Assembly (NCBI GenBank): GCA_963807865.1
Contig: CAWEDK010000020.1
Span: forward strand, 248,001-312,000
Direction of reading: 5' to 3'
DNA: 64,000 nt
Source: VAZQ01 sp963807865
GTDB lineage: Bacteria; Pseudomonadota; Alphaproteobacteria; Rhizobiales; Xanthobacteraceae
Of this stretch, positions 26,289 through 35,806 are shown one piece after another. Each line of letters opens with the position of its first letter. Position 1 is the first letter of the stretch. The position numbers and the translations under genes were made by a program. The notes beneath the pieces were generated by a model, which ran no database searches, was not told where the DNA came from, and saw only the letters and a list, made by a program, of their open reading frames with translations.

Positions 26289-26320
26289 GATGTCCGCTTT
26301 CGGCCCCAGAAGCGGACATC
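26289..26320. repeat. ATGTCCGCTT hairpin repeat
   Basis: GATGTCCGCTT (26289-26299) and AAGCGGACATC (26310-26320) are perfect 11-base arms with a 10-base loop. It sits between the convergent LysR and cytochrome genes and may terminate both. Related copies occur near 29685, 42534, 47645 and 47831. Confidence 0.75.
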
Positions 26321-26352
26321 AAAGTCTGACTGTTTGGCCTATGGCTGACAAA

Positions 26353-27177
26353 CTATTTGAAGCCGGCTCGATAATACGAGGCCAATCCATCGATCTCGGC
26401 CGGAGTGAGCTTCGACGCTATAACCCTCATGCGCCCGTACACATCGTTGCGCCGTTCGCCAGACGCATACAGTTTCAACTGCAAGGCGGTGTATTCCTGC
26501 ACCTGTTCGGCGAGAATTGGCGTTTCAATCGGGCCGCCTGAACCGGTCCGATGGCACGACGAACAGGGTGGGATGTTGCGCCTGGGGTCACCAAGATCAA
26601 TCAGCCGCACGATCGCTGCAGGGGCCGACGCCAACGTCAGGGGATTTGGATTGCGCATCGGCTGGGCGGCGTAATAGGCGGCGACGTCAGCCAGATCCGG
26701 TTCATCTAGCGCCTTCGCGACATCCGTCATTTGCGGATGCGCGCGGCTGCCTGTCCGATAGTCGTTGAGTTGCTTGTAAATCGCCGCCCCAGATTGACCA
26801 GCCAAGTGCGGAAACTGCGCACCTACCGACACGCCCTTGTCACCGTGGCAGGCAACGCAAACCTCATGTGCCTTGGCCTGTCCCCGCTCCGGTTTGGCAT
26901 CAGCGAGAATTTGCAGCACACCCGGGGTCCAAACCACTTGAGACACCGGGCTCGGCGGCGTGCGGTCGGAAACCTGCTGCCGTGCGGGCGACCCTGGTAA
27001 TATTCCGAGCGCTCGGCAAATCGCAGTGAACGCATCGATCCCATCGCTCCGCCCCTGGACAACGGGGATGATGATCACGCCCAAGAGAATCCCGGCCAGC
27101 ATGATGCTGAAAACAGCGATCGTTGCCCAGATGCGCCAGGGCTGATCGAGAACATGAGGGTCCGATGATTGCGCCAT
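26353..27177 (-). CDS. Membrane-anchored c4-like diheme cytochrome
   Basis: 274-residue cytochrome with an N-terminal membrane helix (WATIAVFSIMLAGILLGVII, residues 17-36) and two heme sites: CVACH (Cys107, Cys110, His111) and CSSCH (Cys205, Cys208, His209). The two-domain layout with GDKGVSVGAQFPHLAGQSGA and MRVIASKLTPAEIDGLASYY matches cytochrome c4. It follows the oxidase subunit I gene by nine bases in the same direction and is probably its dedicated electron donor. Confidence 0.9.
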   Translation of the reverse strand: MAQSSDPHVLDQPWRIWATIAVFSIMLAGILLGVIIIPVVQGRSDGIDAFTAICRALGILPGSPARQQVSDRTPPSPVSQVVWTPGVLQILADAKPERGQAKAHEVCVACHGDKGVSVGAQFPHLAGQSGAAIYKQLNDYRTGSRAHPQMTDVAKALDEPDLADVAAYYAAQPMRNPNPLTLASAPAAIVRLIDLGDPRRNIPPCSSCHRTGSGGPIETPILAEQVQEYTALQLKLYASGERRNDVYGRMRVIASKLTPAEIDGLASYYRAGFK

Positions 27178-27186
27178 CCTGCGCTC

Positions 27187-28803
27187 CTAGTGCATCCGAT
27201 GGACCATTGCGGACGGCGAGGGTTCGATCACAAATTGGGCAATGGGATAGCCATAGGCCAGTATCATCAGGACAAGCACCAAGACGTTCCACAGTCCGAA
27301 GCCGTTGAGTGCGGCGGGAACACGATGCGGCGGATGCACCGCCAGCGCATAGAGCGGCCGTGGCTGTACAGGCAATGGACTGCGGTGAAGCACGGCGAGA
27401 TTGCGCACGAACAACAGCGCGGAAACGAGCAGCACCAGCCCGCCGCCGAGTGAGACAATGACCCACGGTCCCCAGCCGGCGATGATCGGGTCGGCGTAAT
27501 TGAAATTGGCGACGCGCCGCCACTGGCCTTCCAGGCCCAGCCAGTGCCACGGCAGCGTCATCACCATCATGCCGAGGAACCACAGCCACAGTTGCAGTCG
27601 AAGCGGTGCTGCTGACGTAAATTCGCGACCGGTCAGCCGCGGCCAAATCTCGTAAGCGATCGCGAAGTACATGATGACGACGGAGCCGCCAAAAATCAGA
27701 TGGAAGTGCGCCGTGATCCACGCGGTGTTGTGCACCATCGCGTTCATGCCGTAGCCCATGTTGATGAGGCCGCCAAAGCCGCCGAAGCCGAGCATGACGA
27801 AAGAGAGGCCAGTCGCGAGCACCATCGGCCGGTCCCACGGCAGCGCGCCGATCCAGCCGAACACACCGCGGCCGCCGCGCAGACGTCCTGCAATCTCAAG
27901 CGATGCGGTGATGGTGAAAATCGTCAACAGCGTCGGCACGGCGACAAAAGCCGTGAGCAGCGTCTGGATAAACTTCCAGCCGTTGGCGTGCTGCGGGTCC
28001 ATCAGAAGATGATGCATGCCGACCGGCAGGCTGTAGATCAGAAACAAGATGAACGTGAGGCGGCCCATCGTGTCGCTGTAGAGCCGTCCGCCGGCCGCGC
28101 GCGGCACCATCGTGTAGAACGCGATGTAGGCCGGTATGAGCCAAAAATAGACAATGGCGTGAAGCGTCCACGAGAACAGCGTGCGGGCAAGACCGGCGTC
28201 GATGGTCTGCACGAGGCCGAGCGACGCCGGAATGACCTGAAAGACCAGTTCCGCCGCCACGCCAACCGTGGTCCAAAGCCAGAGCATCGCATTGGCCACC
28301 GTTGCGAACATTGCGAGAGGCACAGGCAGTCCCGGATTCTCGCGTTTCCAGTCGCGCATCGCGACGAGCATGAGAACGCACCAGATCCAGGAGCCCGCTA
28401 CGACAAGCACCAGCCCGATGTAGAACCAGGGGCTTGCCGTGAGTGGCGGATAAAACGTGAAGAGCACCGAAGCCTTGCCCATCAGGATCGGGATCACCGT
28501 CATCACGACTCCGACGATCGCAATCCAGAATGCCGCCCACGCCCAGCCTTTGCCGGGGAGCGGACGATTGAGCGACGTCACCGCGACGAAATAGCCAAAC
28601 CCCATGATGAAGAACGTGGTCAGCACATAGGCCATCGAGACGCCGTGCGCCGTGACCGACATGAAGTACTGCCCCGGCGTTCCGATGTCGGCGCCCAGGG
28701 GGCTGCGAACCCACATCTGCCACGCGCCGAGGAAACAGGCGACCAGGAACGCCCCAAAGGCTACCCAGAAATGCGCAAGACAAAGCCGATCAACGTTGCG
28801 CAC
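27187..28803 (-). CDS. B-type (ba3-like) cytochrome c oxidase subunit I
   Basis: Heme-copper oxidase catalytic subunit, about 538 residues, 12 or more membrane helices. Histidines for the low-spin heme and the binuclear centre are present: AHGVSMAYVL (helix II), SWTLHAIVYFWLIPAY (CuB ligand with the nearby Tyr), GMHHLLMDP (two CuB ligands), and HNTAWITAHFHLIFGG. The helix VI motif is LHAIVY in place of the usual GHP-x-V-Y. The start is GTG 28803, preceded by GGGAGG; an earlier in-frame ATG would lie inside the subunit II gene. Located in a four-gene operon with a short subunit, subunit II and a diheme cytochrome. Confidence 0.9.
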   Translation of the reverse strand: MRNVDRLCLAHFWVAFGAFLVACFLGAWQMWVRSPLGADIGTPGQYFMSVTAHGVSMAYVLTTFFIMGFGYFVAVTSLNRPLPGKGWAWAAFWIAIVGVVMTVIPILMGKASVLFTFYPPLTASPWFYIGLVLVVAGSWIWCVLMLVAMRDWKRENPGLPVPLAMFATVANAMLWLWTTVGVAAELVFQVIPASLGLVQTIDAGLARTLFSWTLHAIVYFWLIPAYIAFYTMVPRAAGGRLYSDTMGRLTFILFLIYSLPVGMHHLLMDPQHANGWKFIQTLLTAFVAVPTLLTIFTITASLEIAGRLRGGRGVFGWIGALPWDRPMVLATGLSFVMLGFGGFGGLINMGYGMNAMVHNTAWITAHFHLIFGGSVVIMYFAIAYEIWPRLTGREFTSAAPLRLQLWLWFLGMMVMTLPWHWLGLEGQWRRVANFNYADPIIAGWGPWVIVSLGGGLVLLVSALLFVRNLAVLHRSPLPVQPRPLYALAVHPPHRVPAALNGFGLWNVLVLVLMILAYGYPIAQFVIEPSPSAMVHRMH

Positions 28804-29349
28804 AGGAAATCCTCCCGTCCGGACCCGGCTTGAATTGGCTTTCCGGTCATGACCTGAACCGTGGCCCACATTTCGCTGTGGCCCAGGCCACAATATTCAT
28901 GACACGGCATCAGCAGGTCGCCGGTGCGGGTGAATTCGGTATGCACCTGAGCGACGAAGCCGGGCACCACCATGGTGTTCACATTGGTTCCGGTGATGAG
29001 AAGTCCGTGGATGACATCAGGTGTCGCGAAGCGGAGCGTAACGGGCCGTCCCTGGGGCACGGCGACGCAGCGCGGAACGAACATGAATTGCGTGGCGACG
29101 ATCCGGGCGGCGACCCGGCCGTCCGGTCCGACCGAGGTGCCGAGATTGTGTTCGGCAGAACTCGCCCGACAGATGCAACGTCTTTGGGTCGATCCGCTCG
29201 ACGTTGCTCGGCGGGTTAATGTCCATGGATAGCGCCGTGAAGATGATCACTGAAAGCGTTGCAGCGATGAGAACGCCGACGCCAAATGCCCAAAGCAACT
29301 CCGTGCCGAGAATTCGCCGCTCGTGAGCTTCAACTGGGCGGTCGGTCAT
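28761..29349 (-). CDS. Cytochrome c oxidase subunit II (one insertion)
   Basis: 195-residue subunit II after deleting one base near 29156. It has one N-terminal membrane helix (LLWAFGVGVLIAATLSVIIF) and a periplasmic cupredoxin domain. The binuclear CuA site is readable: DVIHGLLI supplies the first His and PCHEYCGLGHSEM gives Cys-x3-Cys-x3-His-x2-Met. The first frame ends in HLSGEF and the second resumes (S)EHNLGTSVGPDGR. The C-terminal about 14 codons overlap the subunit I start. It begins two bases after the stop of the small subunit gene. Confidence 0.88.
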
Positions 29350-29351
29350 GG

Positions 29352-29555
29352 CTATCCCACCGTGCCGCGCGGCAGGAAGACGAGCAGATACATTGCCAAA
29401 TAGCCGGCCACCAGCAACGCTACGGCCGTGCCGGCCACAACGGCGGCGCCGAGTGGCGCAACGCGCATCACTTCGGCCAGCGCGGCTTCGTCGACATCGT
29501 CAGCGACTTGCGGTGGAAGGTCAGCGGCTGAAGGTGGGATGGTAGAGTTCACCAT
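29352..29555 (-). CDS. Small single-helix oxidase subunit
   Basis: 67-residue protein: a polar N terminus (MVNSTIPPSAADLPPQVADD) and one membrane helix near the C terminus (LGAAVVAGTAVALLVAGYLA then MYLLVFL). ATG 29555 has a GGAGG box 8 bases upstream. Its place as first gene of a B-type oxidase operon and its single helix fit the IIa-like small subunit of ba3 oxidases, but sequence identity cannot be judged by eye. It could instead be an assembly protein. Confidence 0.65.
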   Translation of the reverse strand: MVNSTIPPSAADLPPQVADDVDEAALAEVMRVAPLGAAVVAGTAVALLVAGYLAMYLLVFLPRGTVG

Positions 29556-29905
29556 GGACACCCTCCTCGTACGCCTTCTGCGACCTATTCTGCACTGCGA
29601 CAGTAAGGGAACCAAGTGCCATTCGGCTATTAGAACGGGACGTTTCGCGCTTCGGGTCAAAAGCTGAAGTGGCGTCCTTGATTTGGACGTCCGCCTACTT
29701 CCGCAAGCGGACATTCCTGCGCGTTTACGAGCACACGCCCCTAGTGCAGGGCCTTCCTGCAAGATTGTACCGTAATTGGTGCGCATTTGGCCGCCAATCA
29801 CCGCCTCGGCGTGGGGTTAACTCCACATTTCGTTCACATTTGCTGTCTCCAAATAGCGCCCGCGGGCGGAGCACGTGAATCGCGAGGGGCAGGGGGGACG
29901 ATTAC
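29556..29905. other. Intergenic region with an ATGTCCGCTT-class hairpin
   Basis: About 350 bases between the oxidase operon and the secreted-protein gene, which are divergent, so promoters for both should be here. A hairpin repeat lies at about 29685-29715 (GGACGTCCGC and GCGGACATT arms). No other structure or gene is recognised. Confidence 0.5.
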
Positions 29906-30337
29906 ATGCGGGTTGTTGCGTTCCTGATGGGCGCCGTACTGGCGACGCTCACGGTCTCGTCGGCGTCCGCGCTGGTGCGGATCAAGGCGGATACGGGCGG
30001 CCAGATCGGCCCCTATCTTGAAAACCTCATGGCGCTCAAGAATTCCGGCGAGCGCGTCGCCATCGATGGGCCGTGCCTCTCCGCCTGCACCATGGTTCTC
30101 GGCGTCATCCCGCGCGATCGCATCTGCGTCACGACGCGGGCGCGGCTCGGCTTTCATGCCGCCTGGAATCCGGGCCAGAACGGTCAGCCGGTGACGAGTC
30201 ACACGGCCACCAAGTTCCTGATGGACATCTATCCCGAGCACGTGCGGACCTGGATCAAGGGACGCGGCGGGCTGTCGCGCCGGATGATCGTCCTGAGCGG
30301 TCCCGAACTCTCCGCGATGTACCCGACCTGCCGGTAG
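29906..30337 (+). CDS. Secreted protein with a Cys-x-Ser-Ala-Cys motif, unknown function
   Basis: 143-residue predicted periplasmic protein with a Sec signal peptide (VVAFLMGAVLATLTVSSASA). The conserved IDGPCLSACTMVLGVIPRDR segment, with two cysteines flanking Ser-Ala, and ARLGFHAAW are typical of a group of periplasmic proteins distantly related to ClpP/crotonase folds (COG3904-like). The serine in LSACT and the histidine in GFHAAW could be catalytic, but I cannot show activity. It stands alone upstream of a convergent MFS gene. Confidence 0.75.
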   Translation: MRVVAFLMGAVLATLTVSSASALVRIKADTGGQIGPYLENLMALKNSGERVAIDGPCLSACTMVLGVIPRDRICVTTRARLGFHAAWNPGQNGQPVTSHTATKFLMDIYPEHVRTWIKGRGGLSRRMIVLSGPELSAMYPTCR

Positions 30338-30364
30338 GCGGCGCCTCCTGGCGTTTCTCGTTGT

Positions 30365-31555
30365 CTACCTATCGTCTACAGCCTGGCGCGCGGGCGGCTG
30401 CGCAAACCGCGATGCCGCGAACGCGCACGCGGCGCCGGCCGCGCCCATGAGCGCCATCGCCGCGTAGGCGAGGTTGCCGTCGCGCCCGTAGAGCAGACCC
30501 GCGAGCCCCATCGCGGCAGCCATGACGAGGCCCTGCGCGACTGCGAGGTAGCCCTGCGCGGTCGCACCGATCTCGGCAGGCGCGGCGCGCACCATGAAGG
30601 CGATGGCGCCGAGATGCGTGGCGCCGAACGACAGCCCGTGCAGGCACTGCAGCAGTGGCAGCCAAACAGGTGCGGGATCGAGCGCCATTGCGCCCCAGCG
30701 CACCAGCGCTCCCACGCCGCCGAGCATTAGCAGCGCGATCGGTCCGAGCGGAAGCCGGCCCGAGACAGCGAACAGCACGATTTCGGCGATCACGCCGAGC
30801 GCCCACAGCGCGCCGATCGCGGTACTGTCGAGGCCGTCAGCCTGCCAGTCGAGCGACGAGAAGCCGTAGTACACCGCGTGGCTGGCCTGGATGAGGCTTG
30901 CGGCCAGAGCGACCAGCAGGAACGCCGGGCTGCGCAGGAGGCGTCAAGGCAGATGCCGGCACGCGCGGGCGTTGCCGGGGCTGCCGGTGGAAGCGGGCCC
31001 GAGTGCGCAGGCCGCGAATGCTGCCGGTAGCATGGCGGCGACCAGGAGCCAGATCAGGTGGCCGGGAGCGATCAGTTCGAGCATGAGGCCCGCACCGAAG
31101 CTGCCGAAAATGAAAGCCGCCGATCCCCACAGCCGCACCGGGCCGTAGCTGCGGCCGCGCTGGGCCAGGCCGCGCAGCGCATAGGCATCTGCGAGCGGCA
31201 TCAGCGGCGTGTAGAAGAAAGCGGCGAGCACCAGGGCTGCGAGGATCGCCGTCACGCCGGTCATCAGCCCGGCCAGCGCATAGCCCGCCACCGCCGCCGC
31301 CGCCGCGACGGCGAGCGTGCCGCGCACCGCGTGGTGCCGGTCGGCGATGCGCGTCGCCAGCGGAATAGCGATGATGCGGACGATCATCGGAACCGCGAGT
31401 ACGAGTCCAATCTCGCCGGCATCGAGGCCGCGTGCTGAAAGCCAGACCGGCAGGAACGGCAACTGCACGCCGAGCGCCGTGAACAGCGCGGCGTAGAATA
31501 CCGCGAGCCGCCATGCGAAGGCCTTGCCTGTGGGAATCGGAGGATTGCGTGACAT
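30365..31555 (-). CDS. MFS transporter (HcaT/phenylpropionate-like), in-frame stop
   Basis: Permease of the MFS_1-like/3-phenylpropionate transporter type, about 396 residues if read through. The N half (WRLAVFYAALFTALGVQLPF then LPVWLSARGLDAGEIG, ADRHHAVRGTLAV) and the C half (ASHAVYYGFSSLDWQADGLD, LHGLSFGATHLGAIAFMVRA) are in the same frame. A TGA at 30944-30946 separates them (P-stop-RLLRSPAFLL). This is not a simple frameshift, so either a substitution or a compound error is involved. If real, the gene is a pseudogene. It is divergent from the hypothetical gene at 31626. Confidence 0.8.
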
Positions 31556-31625
31556 GCCGGCTGATCGCGCGTGCTAACTTTGGGCTTGAATCTGCCGATG
31601 GCGGGTTCCAGTCACGTGCCGCGCC

Positions 31626-32586
31626 ATGACGGATGAACCTTCCGCGCTTGCCAGAATGCCGTCCCCGTCCGCGAAGGACGCGGACGAGTACGACGTCATT
31701 TGCGCGACCATCATGGCAAGCGCACGCGGCCGCCAGTTCCTGCAGGAGTTTGCGCGGCGGAACCGGCACGCCGACACCATGCAGATGCTTGCCGCGATCA
31801 CGCGCACCGAAGACGTGATTTGCGAGCGTAGCGGCGAACCTTACCAGAGCTTTCGCGGCGAGCTTCTGGAAATGGCGAACGTCATCGAAGCGTTGGCTGG
31901 GACGGTTCTCCCGGCGTCGGCGCTGCACGATCCAGCCGATGGCCGTGCGCAAACGCTTGCCGGCGTGCTCAGCTTTCTTCAGCGGCGCATCCAGGCGATG
32001 CTCGCCGGCACCGCCGCCGCTCCGATGCAGACTGACTCGGCGTGTCCTGACTCGGCGCATCCTGATGGCGGGCAGCCTGACAAGCCGCAGCCGCAAGTCC
32101 CGGCCGAGCCGCCCGTCCCGGCGGTGGCGGTGACGCCGTCGCTCGTAGGTGAAGCGCAACCGGCGGACAAGCCTCCGGTCGTGCGCAGCATACTGGCGGT
32201 GCAGACCGGAGCGGTCGGTGCAACGCTCGTCGGCAGACCTGCTCGCCGAATTGAATGCGTTCGAGAGTCTGCGAGGCGAGAAACGCGAATTGTTCCCGAC
32301 CCAAGACAGGCCCGCGTCGAAGCCGGCTGCGGTGCCTCCGCCGGACGACGCCGCCACGCCTGAATCGGCGCGGGCCGCGTTCCTGCAACAGGCATCCTTC
32401 GAGGCCGCGCGGCGGGAGCGCGTGCCATCCGCTCAGCCGGTTGTGGATTTGCCGCGGCCGCCCGCGGTCTCGCAGCCCGCAGAGACATCGGCGCCTGTCG
32501 CTCGCCCGTCGCCGTCAACGAAAGACGACCCGCTCGCGGCGCTTATGGCGCTGTCGGACGAGGAACGGATCGCGCTGTTCAGTTGA
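31626..32586 (+). CDS. Hypothetical proline/alanine-rich protein (one insertion)
   Basis: 319-residue protein after deleting one G near 32232 (restores VGATLVADLLAELNAFESLR). The N-terminal 100 residues look globular and helical (VICATIMASARGRQFLQEFA then RRNRHADTMQMLAAI). The middle (about 130-200) is low-complexity, rich in Pro, Ala and Gln. The C-terminal part ends with DPLAALMALSDEERIALFS, a likely short helix. No signal peptide. I do not recognise the family; proteins with this helix-linker-helix layout are common but uncharacterised in Bradyrhizobiaceae. The 3' end is 29 bases from the convergent dehydratase. Confidence 0.7.
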
Positions 32587-32614
32587 ACGCACGGTTGCCT
32601 GACATCGACTCCGG

Positions 32615-33604
32615 TCAGGCCACCAGCCGGTAGAACAGCTCCGGATCGACATTGCCGCCGGAGAGCACCGCGACCGCGATCTTGCCCTTCAGGTCGATCT
32701 TGCCGGACAGCAGCGCCGCCAGTGCCGCCGCGCCGCCCGGCTCGACCACGAGCTTGAGTTCGCGGAACGCAAACGCCACCGCCGCCGCGACCTCCTGGTC
32801 GCTCACGGCCGCGCCCTGGCCGACGAGCACGCGGTTGATCTCGAAGGTGAGCACGCCCGGCGTCTGCGCCATCAGCGCATCGCAGATCGTGCCGGTGAGC
32901 GCCGCGTTCTTTTCGCGCTGGCCGCTGCGGAAGGAGCGCGCGTGGTCGTCGAAGCCCTCGGGCTCGGCGGTGTAGACGCTGGCGTGCGGGGCGCGCGCCT
33001 TGACGGCGAGCGCGATGCCGGCGGTCAGTCCGCCGCCGGACGCGGTGACCGCCACGATGTCGGGCGTGAGGCCGAGCGCGGCCAGATCTTCGATGATCTC
33101 GCGGCCGACCGTGCCCTGTCCGGCGATCACCAGCGGATCGTCGTAGGGCGGAACCAGCGATGCGTTGCGGCGCTCCGCGATGTCGCGTGCGATGGCCTGG
33201 CGATCCTCGCGCACGCGGTCATACAGCACGACCTCGGCGCCGAGCGCCGCGGTGCGCTCGCGCTTCGGGCGCGGCGCGTCGGACGGCATGACGATGACGG
33301 CCGGCATGCCGAGGATGCGGGCCGCCGCCGCCACGCCCTGCGCATGGTTGCCGGAGGAGAACGCCACCACGCCGCCACCGCGCTCGCTCTGCGGGATCGA
33401 CGACAGCTTGTTGTAGGCGCCGCGAAACTTGAACGATCCGGTGCGCTGCAGGGTCTCGGCCTTGAGGAAGACGCGCGCGCCAGTGAGCGCGTCGAGCACC
33501 GGCGAGGTCACGAGCGGCGTGTGGAGCGCCACATCCGCGAGCGTGCGCGCCGCGGCATCGACATCCGCGGAGGTCGGCAGAATGGTGTCTGACGAGGATG
33601 CCAT
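32615..33604 (-). CDS. Threonine/serine dehydratase or serine racemase (PLP fold II)
   Basis: 329-residue PLP enzyme of the tryptophan-synthase-beta fold. The Schiff-base Lys is in TGSFKFRGAYNKLSS; the phosphate-binding glycine loop is ASGGGLTAGIAL; the substrate-binding loop is AFSSGNHAQGVA; and AVLSGGNVDPELFYRL closes the fold. It lacks the C-terminal ACT domain of biosynthetic threonine deaminase, so a catabolic L-threonine ammonia-lyase or serine racemase/dehydratase is expected. Start ATG 33604. No partner genes; monocistronic. Confidence 0.9.
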   Translation of the reverse strand: MASSSDTILPTSADVDAAARTLADVALHTPLVTSPVLDALTGARVFLKAETLQRTGSFKFRGAYNKLSSIPQSERGGGVVAFSSGNHAQGVAAAARILGMPAVIVMPSDAPRPKRERTAALGAEVVLYDRVREDRQAIARDIAERRNASLVPPYDDPLVIAGQGTVGREIIEDLAALGLTPDIVAVTASGGGLTAGIALAVKARAPHASVYTAEPEGFDDHARSFRSGQREKNAALTGTICDALMAQTPGVLTFEINRVLVGQGAAVSDQEVAAAVAFAFRELKLVVEPGGAAALAALLSGKIDLKGKIAVAVLSGGNVDPELFYRLVA

Positions 33605-33691
33605 AGGCGAACGGTAGCGCCGCGATGACCCATCCGGCAAGGGCGCTGGCACAGGTTGCGCACCTCAATGCATCGAATTTGGCAAACGGAA

Positions 33692-33715
33692 CCCCGGGAA
33701 GCATGCTTCCCGGGG
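33692..33715 (-). terminator. Hairpin after outer-membrane protein gene 1
   Basis: CCCCGGGAAGC and GCTTCCCGGGG form a perfect 12-base-pair stem with no loop bases to spare, 27 bases past the stop of the first barrel gene. On the minus strand a T-rich tract (TTCCGTTTG) follows. Similar stems follow the other two barrels. Confidence 0.75.
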
Positions 33716-33741
33716 CTCACGCTTGTGCGTCTCAGCGCGAT

Positions 33742-34554
33742 TTATTTGCCGTAGACCGGAACCGCAGCCGGAGCGGCATTGAACAGGTAGTTGAAGCCGA
33801 TCCGGATGGTCTGGAAGTCGCTCTTGTGCGACGACGTGGTCACGAGCACGCCGTTCGGAACGCCAGCCGCGTTCAGTACCGGTACAGTGAACGGTCCGAC
33901 CGAGCCGAAGTTGAGATACTGGTACTCGGCCTTGACGGTCCACGAGCCAGCTACCGCCCATTCGACGCCTGCGCCGACGACGTATCCGGTCTTGGTCTTG
34001 CTGTTGGAGAACGTGAACGTGTTGGCGGCGGCATCGATCCCGGTGAATTCGAAGCTATTGTTCGCGTAGGCAAGACCGCCAGTGACGTAGAGCAGCACGC
34101 GATCAGCCGCATAGCCAACCCGGCCGCGAAGCGTGCCGAACCATTTCAGCTTGTCGCTGCCGCTGACGGTGAGCACCCCGGGAACGGTAAGCGTGGTCGG
34201 CCCAAAGCTCTTGCTCGCGCCGGCGCCTTGGAAATCCGTTTCGATGCCGAACACCGCGGAACCGGCCTGATAGTTGCAGCCGACCTGACCGCCGCCAAAT
34301 CCACCGCTCGCGCCGAGCGAACCGGCGTCTGCCGAAGGTGACGGCCGTTGCTGACCACCGCATCGACGGTGTGATCCTTGCGCCAGCCATAGCCGCCGTT
34401 GAGACCGAGATAGCATCCGGTCCAGTTGAAGTAGGCGACTCACCGGCGGCGGCGCGTAGACGGGCGGGGCCTGACGGACTGGAAGATCGGCCGCCAACGC
34501 GGGACCCGCCGCGACAGCAGCCAGTGCAATTCCTGCAAACAGAAGCTTGTTCAT
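33742..34554 (-). CDS. Outer-membrane beta-barrel protein 1 (Omp25/Omp31 family)
   Basis: Porin-like eight-stranded barrel, about 269 residues after three one-base deletions. It has signal peptide LLFAGIALAAVAAGPALAAD, then the family's AADLPVR start and, after correction near 34436, YFNWTGCYLGLNGGYGWRKD. Deleting two bases near 34333 and 34342 restores SNGLTFADAGSLGASGGFGG. The rest has repeated amphipathic strands (AEYQYLNFGSVGPF, SDFQTIRIGFNYLF) and ends in an aromatic-rich C terminus. One of three adjacent paralogs, each with its own terminator. Confidence 0.85.
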   Translation of the reverse strand: MNKLLFAGIALAAVAAGPALAADLPVRQAPPVYAPPPVSRLLQLDRMLSRSQRRLWLAQGSHRRCGGQQRPSPSADAGSLGASGGFGGGQVGCNYQAGSAVFGIETDFQGAGASKSFGPTTLTVPGVLTVSGSDKLKWFGTLRGRVGYAADRVLLYVTGGLAYANNSFEFTGIDAAANTFTFSNSKTKTGYVVGAGVEWAVAGSWTVKAEYQYLNFGSVGPFTVPVLNAAGVPNGVLVTTSSHKSDFQTIRIGFNYLFNAAPAAVPVYGK

Positions 34555-34803
34555 AGAACCCCCCGTCGTGTGTGCTCGATGGATAGATTATTAAGATGGA
34601 TTAATACCCGGCTGAGTACGGCAAGTCCGTCACCCATGCGCAACACCTCGGATGAATCGGGCTTGGTAGGTATTTCGTATTCAGGTGACGTTTGGATCAT
34701 CCGCCGAAAGGCACAGTTCGGCCGGTACCAGCCAAAAACCGCTAAGAAACAAGGGCGATTGCTAAAAAAATAGGCCCGGCGCGCAAATGGCGCAGAAAGC
34801 GGA

Positions 34804-34829
34804 AAGCCCCGGGGAGGTCCCCGGGGCTT
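34804..34829 (-). terminator. Hairpin after outer-membrane protein gene 2
   Basis: AAGCCCCGGGG and CCCCGGGGCTT form an 11-base-pair stem with a four-base AGGT loop, 27 bases past the stop of the second barrel gene. Confidence 0.8.
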
Positions 34830-34855
34830 CGCTTGTTCGTACGCGGTGCGTGCGA

Positions 34856-35588
34856 TCAGTAGGCCGCGACCACCGGACCCTTACCGAACTTCCAGTTCAG
34901 GCCGACCTTCACGACGCTCTTGGTCTCCTTGATATCAGCGATACCAAAGGCTCCGCCGAATTGGTCGACGAACGAGACGTTCTTGTTCCCGAAGTCGTAG
35001 TAGTTGTACTCGATGAAGCCGGTGAAGTTGTTGGTGAAGGCATATTCACCACCGATGCCCACCGTCCAGCCGCTGCGAGTCTGGCTCGCCGTGGCGATAA
35101 AGCCAGGCACCGTCGCGGTGTACTCGTCCTTCTCCCAGGCGCCGCCGCCCTTGACGTAGCCGAGGAAGCGATCCCAGGCATAGCCGACGCGGCCGGTCAC
35201 GGACGAGAGGCCCTTCACGTTCGACGCGATCGTGCCCAACGGGTTCAGCACGCTTGGCGCTCGAGCCGCTGGCATCGGTCCAGGCGTAGTCGCCCTGGAT
35301 GCCGAACACCCAGCCGCCGACCTGATAGTTGCAGCCGACCTGCGCACCACCGAGCCAGCCGTTGGCGTCGTGGCTGCCGATGTTGCCGCCGAAGACCGCG
35401 TCGTTCCAGTCCTTCTTGACCCAGAGCCCACCGACATGGCCACCGACGTAGCAGCCGGTCCAGCTGAAGTAGGTCACGACCGGCGGCGGTCCCTTGTACA
35501 CGGGCGCCCGCACCGGCAGATCGGCCGCCATTGCGGGACCTGCGACAAGTGCAGTCAGAGCAACGCCAGCAAGCAAAAACTTCTTCAT
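34856..35588 (-). CDS. Outer-membrane beta-barrel protein 2 (Omp25/Omp31 family)
   Basis: 243-residue barrel after deleting one base near 35258 (restores DASGSSPSVLNPLGT). Signal peptide FLLAGVALTALVAGPAMAAD, then LPVRAPVYKGPPPVVTYFSW and TGCYVGGHVGGLW, then alternating strands such as GWVFGIQGDYAW, SVTGRVGYAWDRFLGYVKGG, and FIEYNYYDFGNKNVSFVDQF. The C terminus SVVKVGLNWKFGKGPVVAAY is typical of these barrels. Paralog of its two neighbours and of the gene at 45270. Confidence 0.88.
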
Positions 35589-35806
35589 TTGACTTTCCCC
35601 TTTGTAGTTACGCCCAAGCCATTTCTTAACGCATGAAAGCTGGCGAGTCCGTGGCATTCGAGCCACAGTCGTTTTGAATCAAACGGCCGTGAACTCCTTC
35701 CTCCTTTACCGTCACATCCAGAGCCCACAATTCGCCCCTTTTTGGCCCGCCGTCGGCCGGCTCGATGACACTGCTTCGCTGCGAATTTTGCGCGAAAGGG
35801 CAAAGA

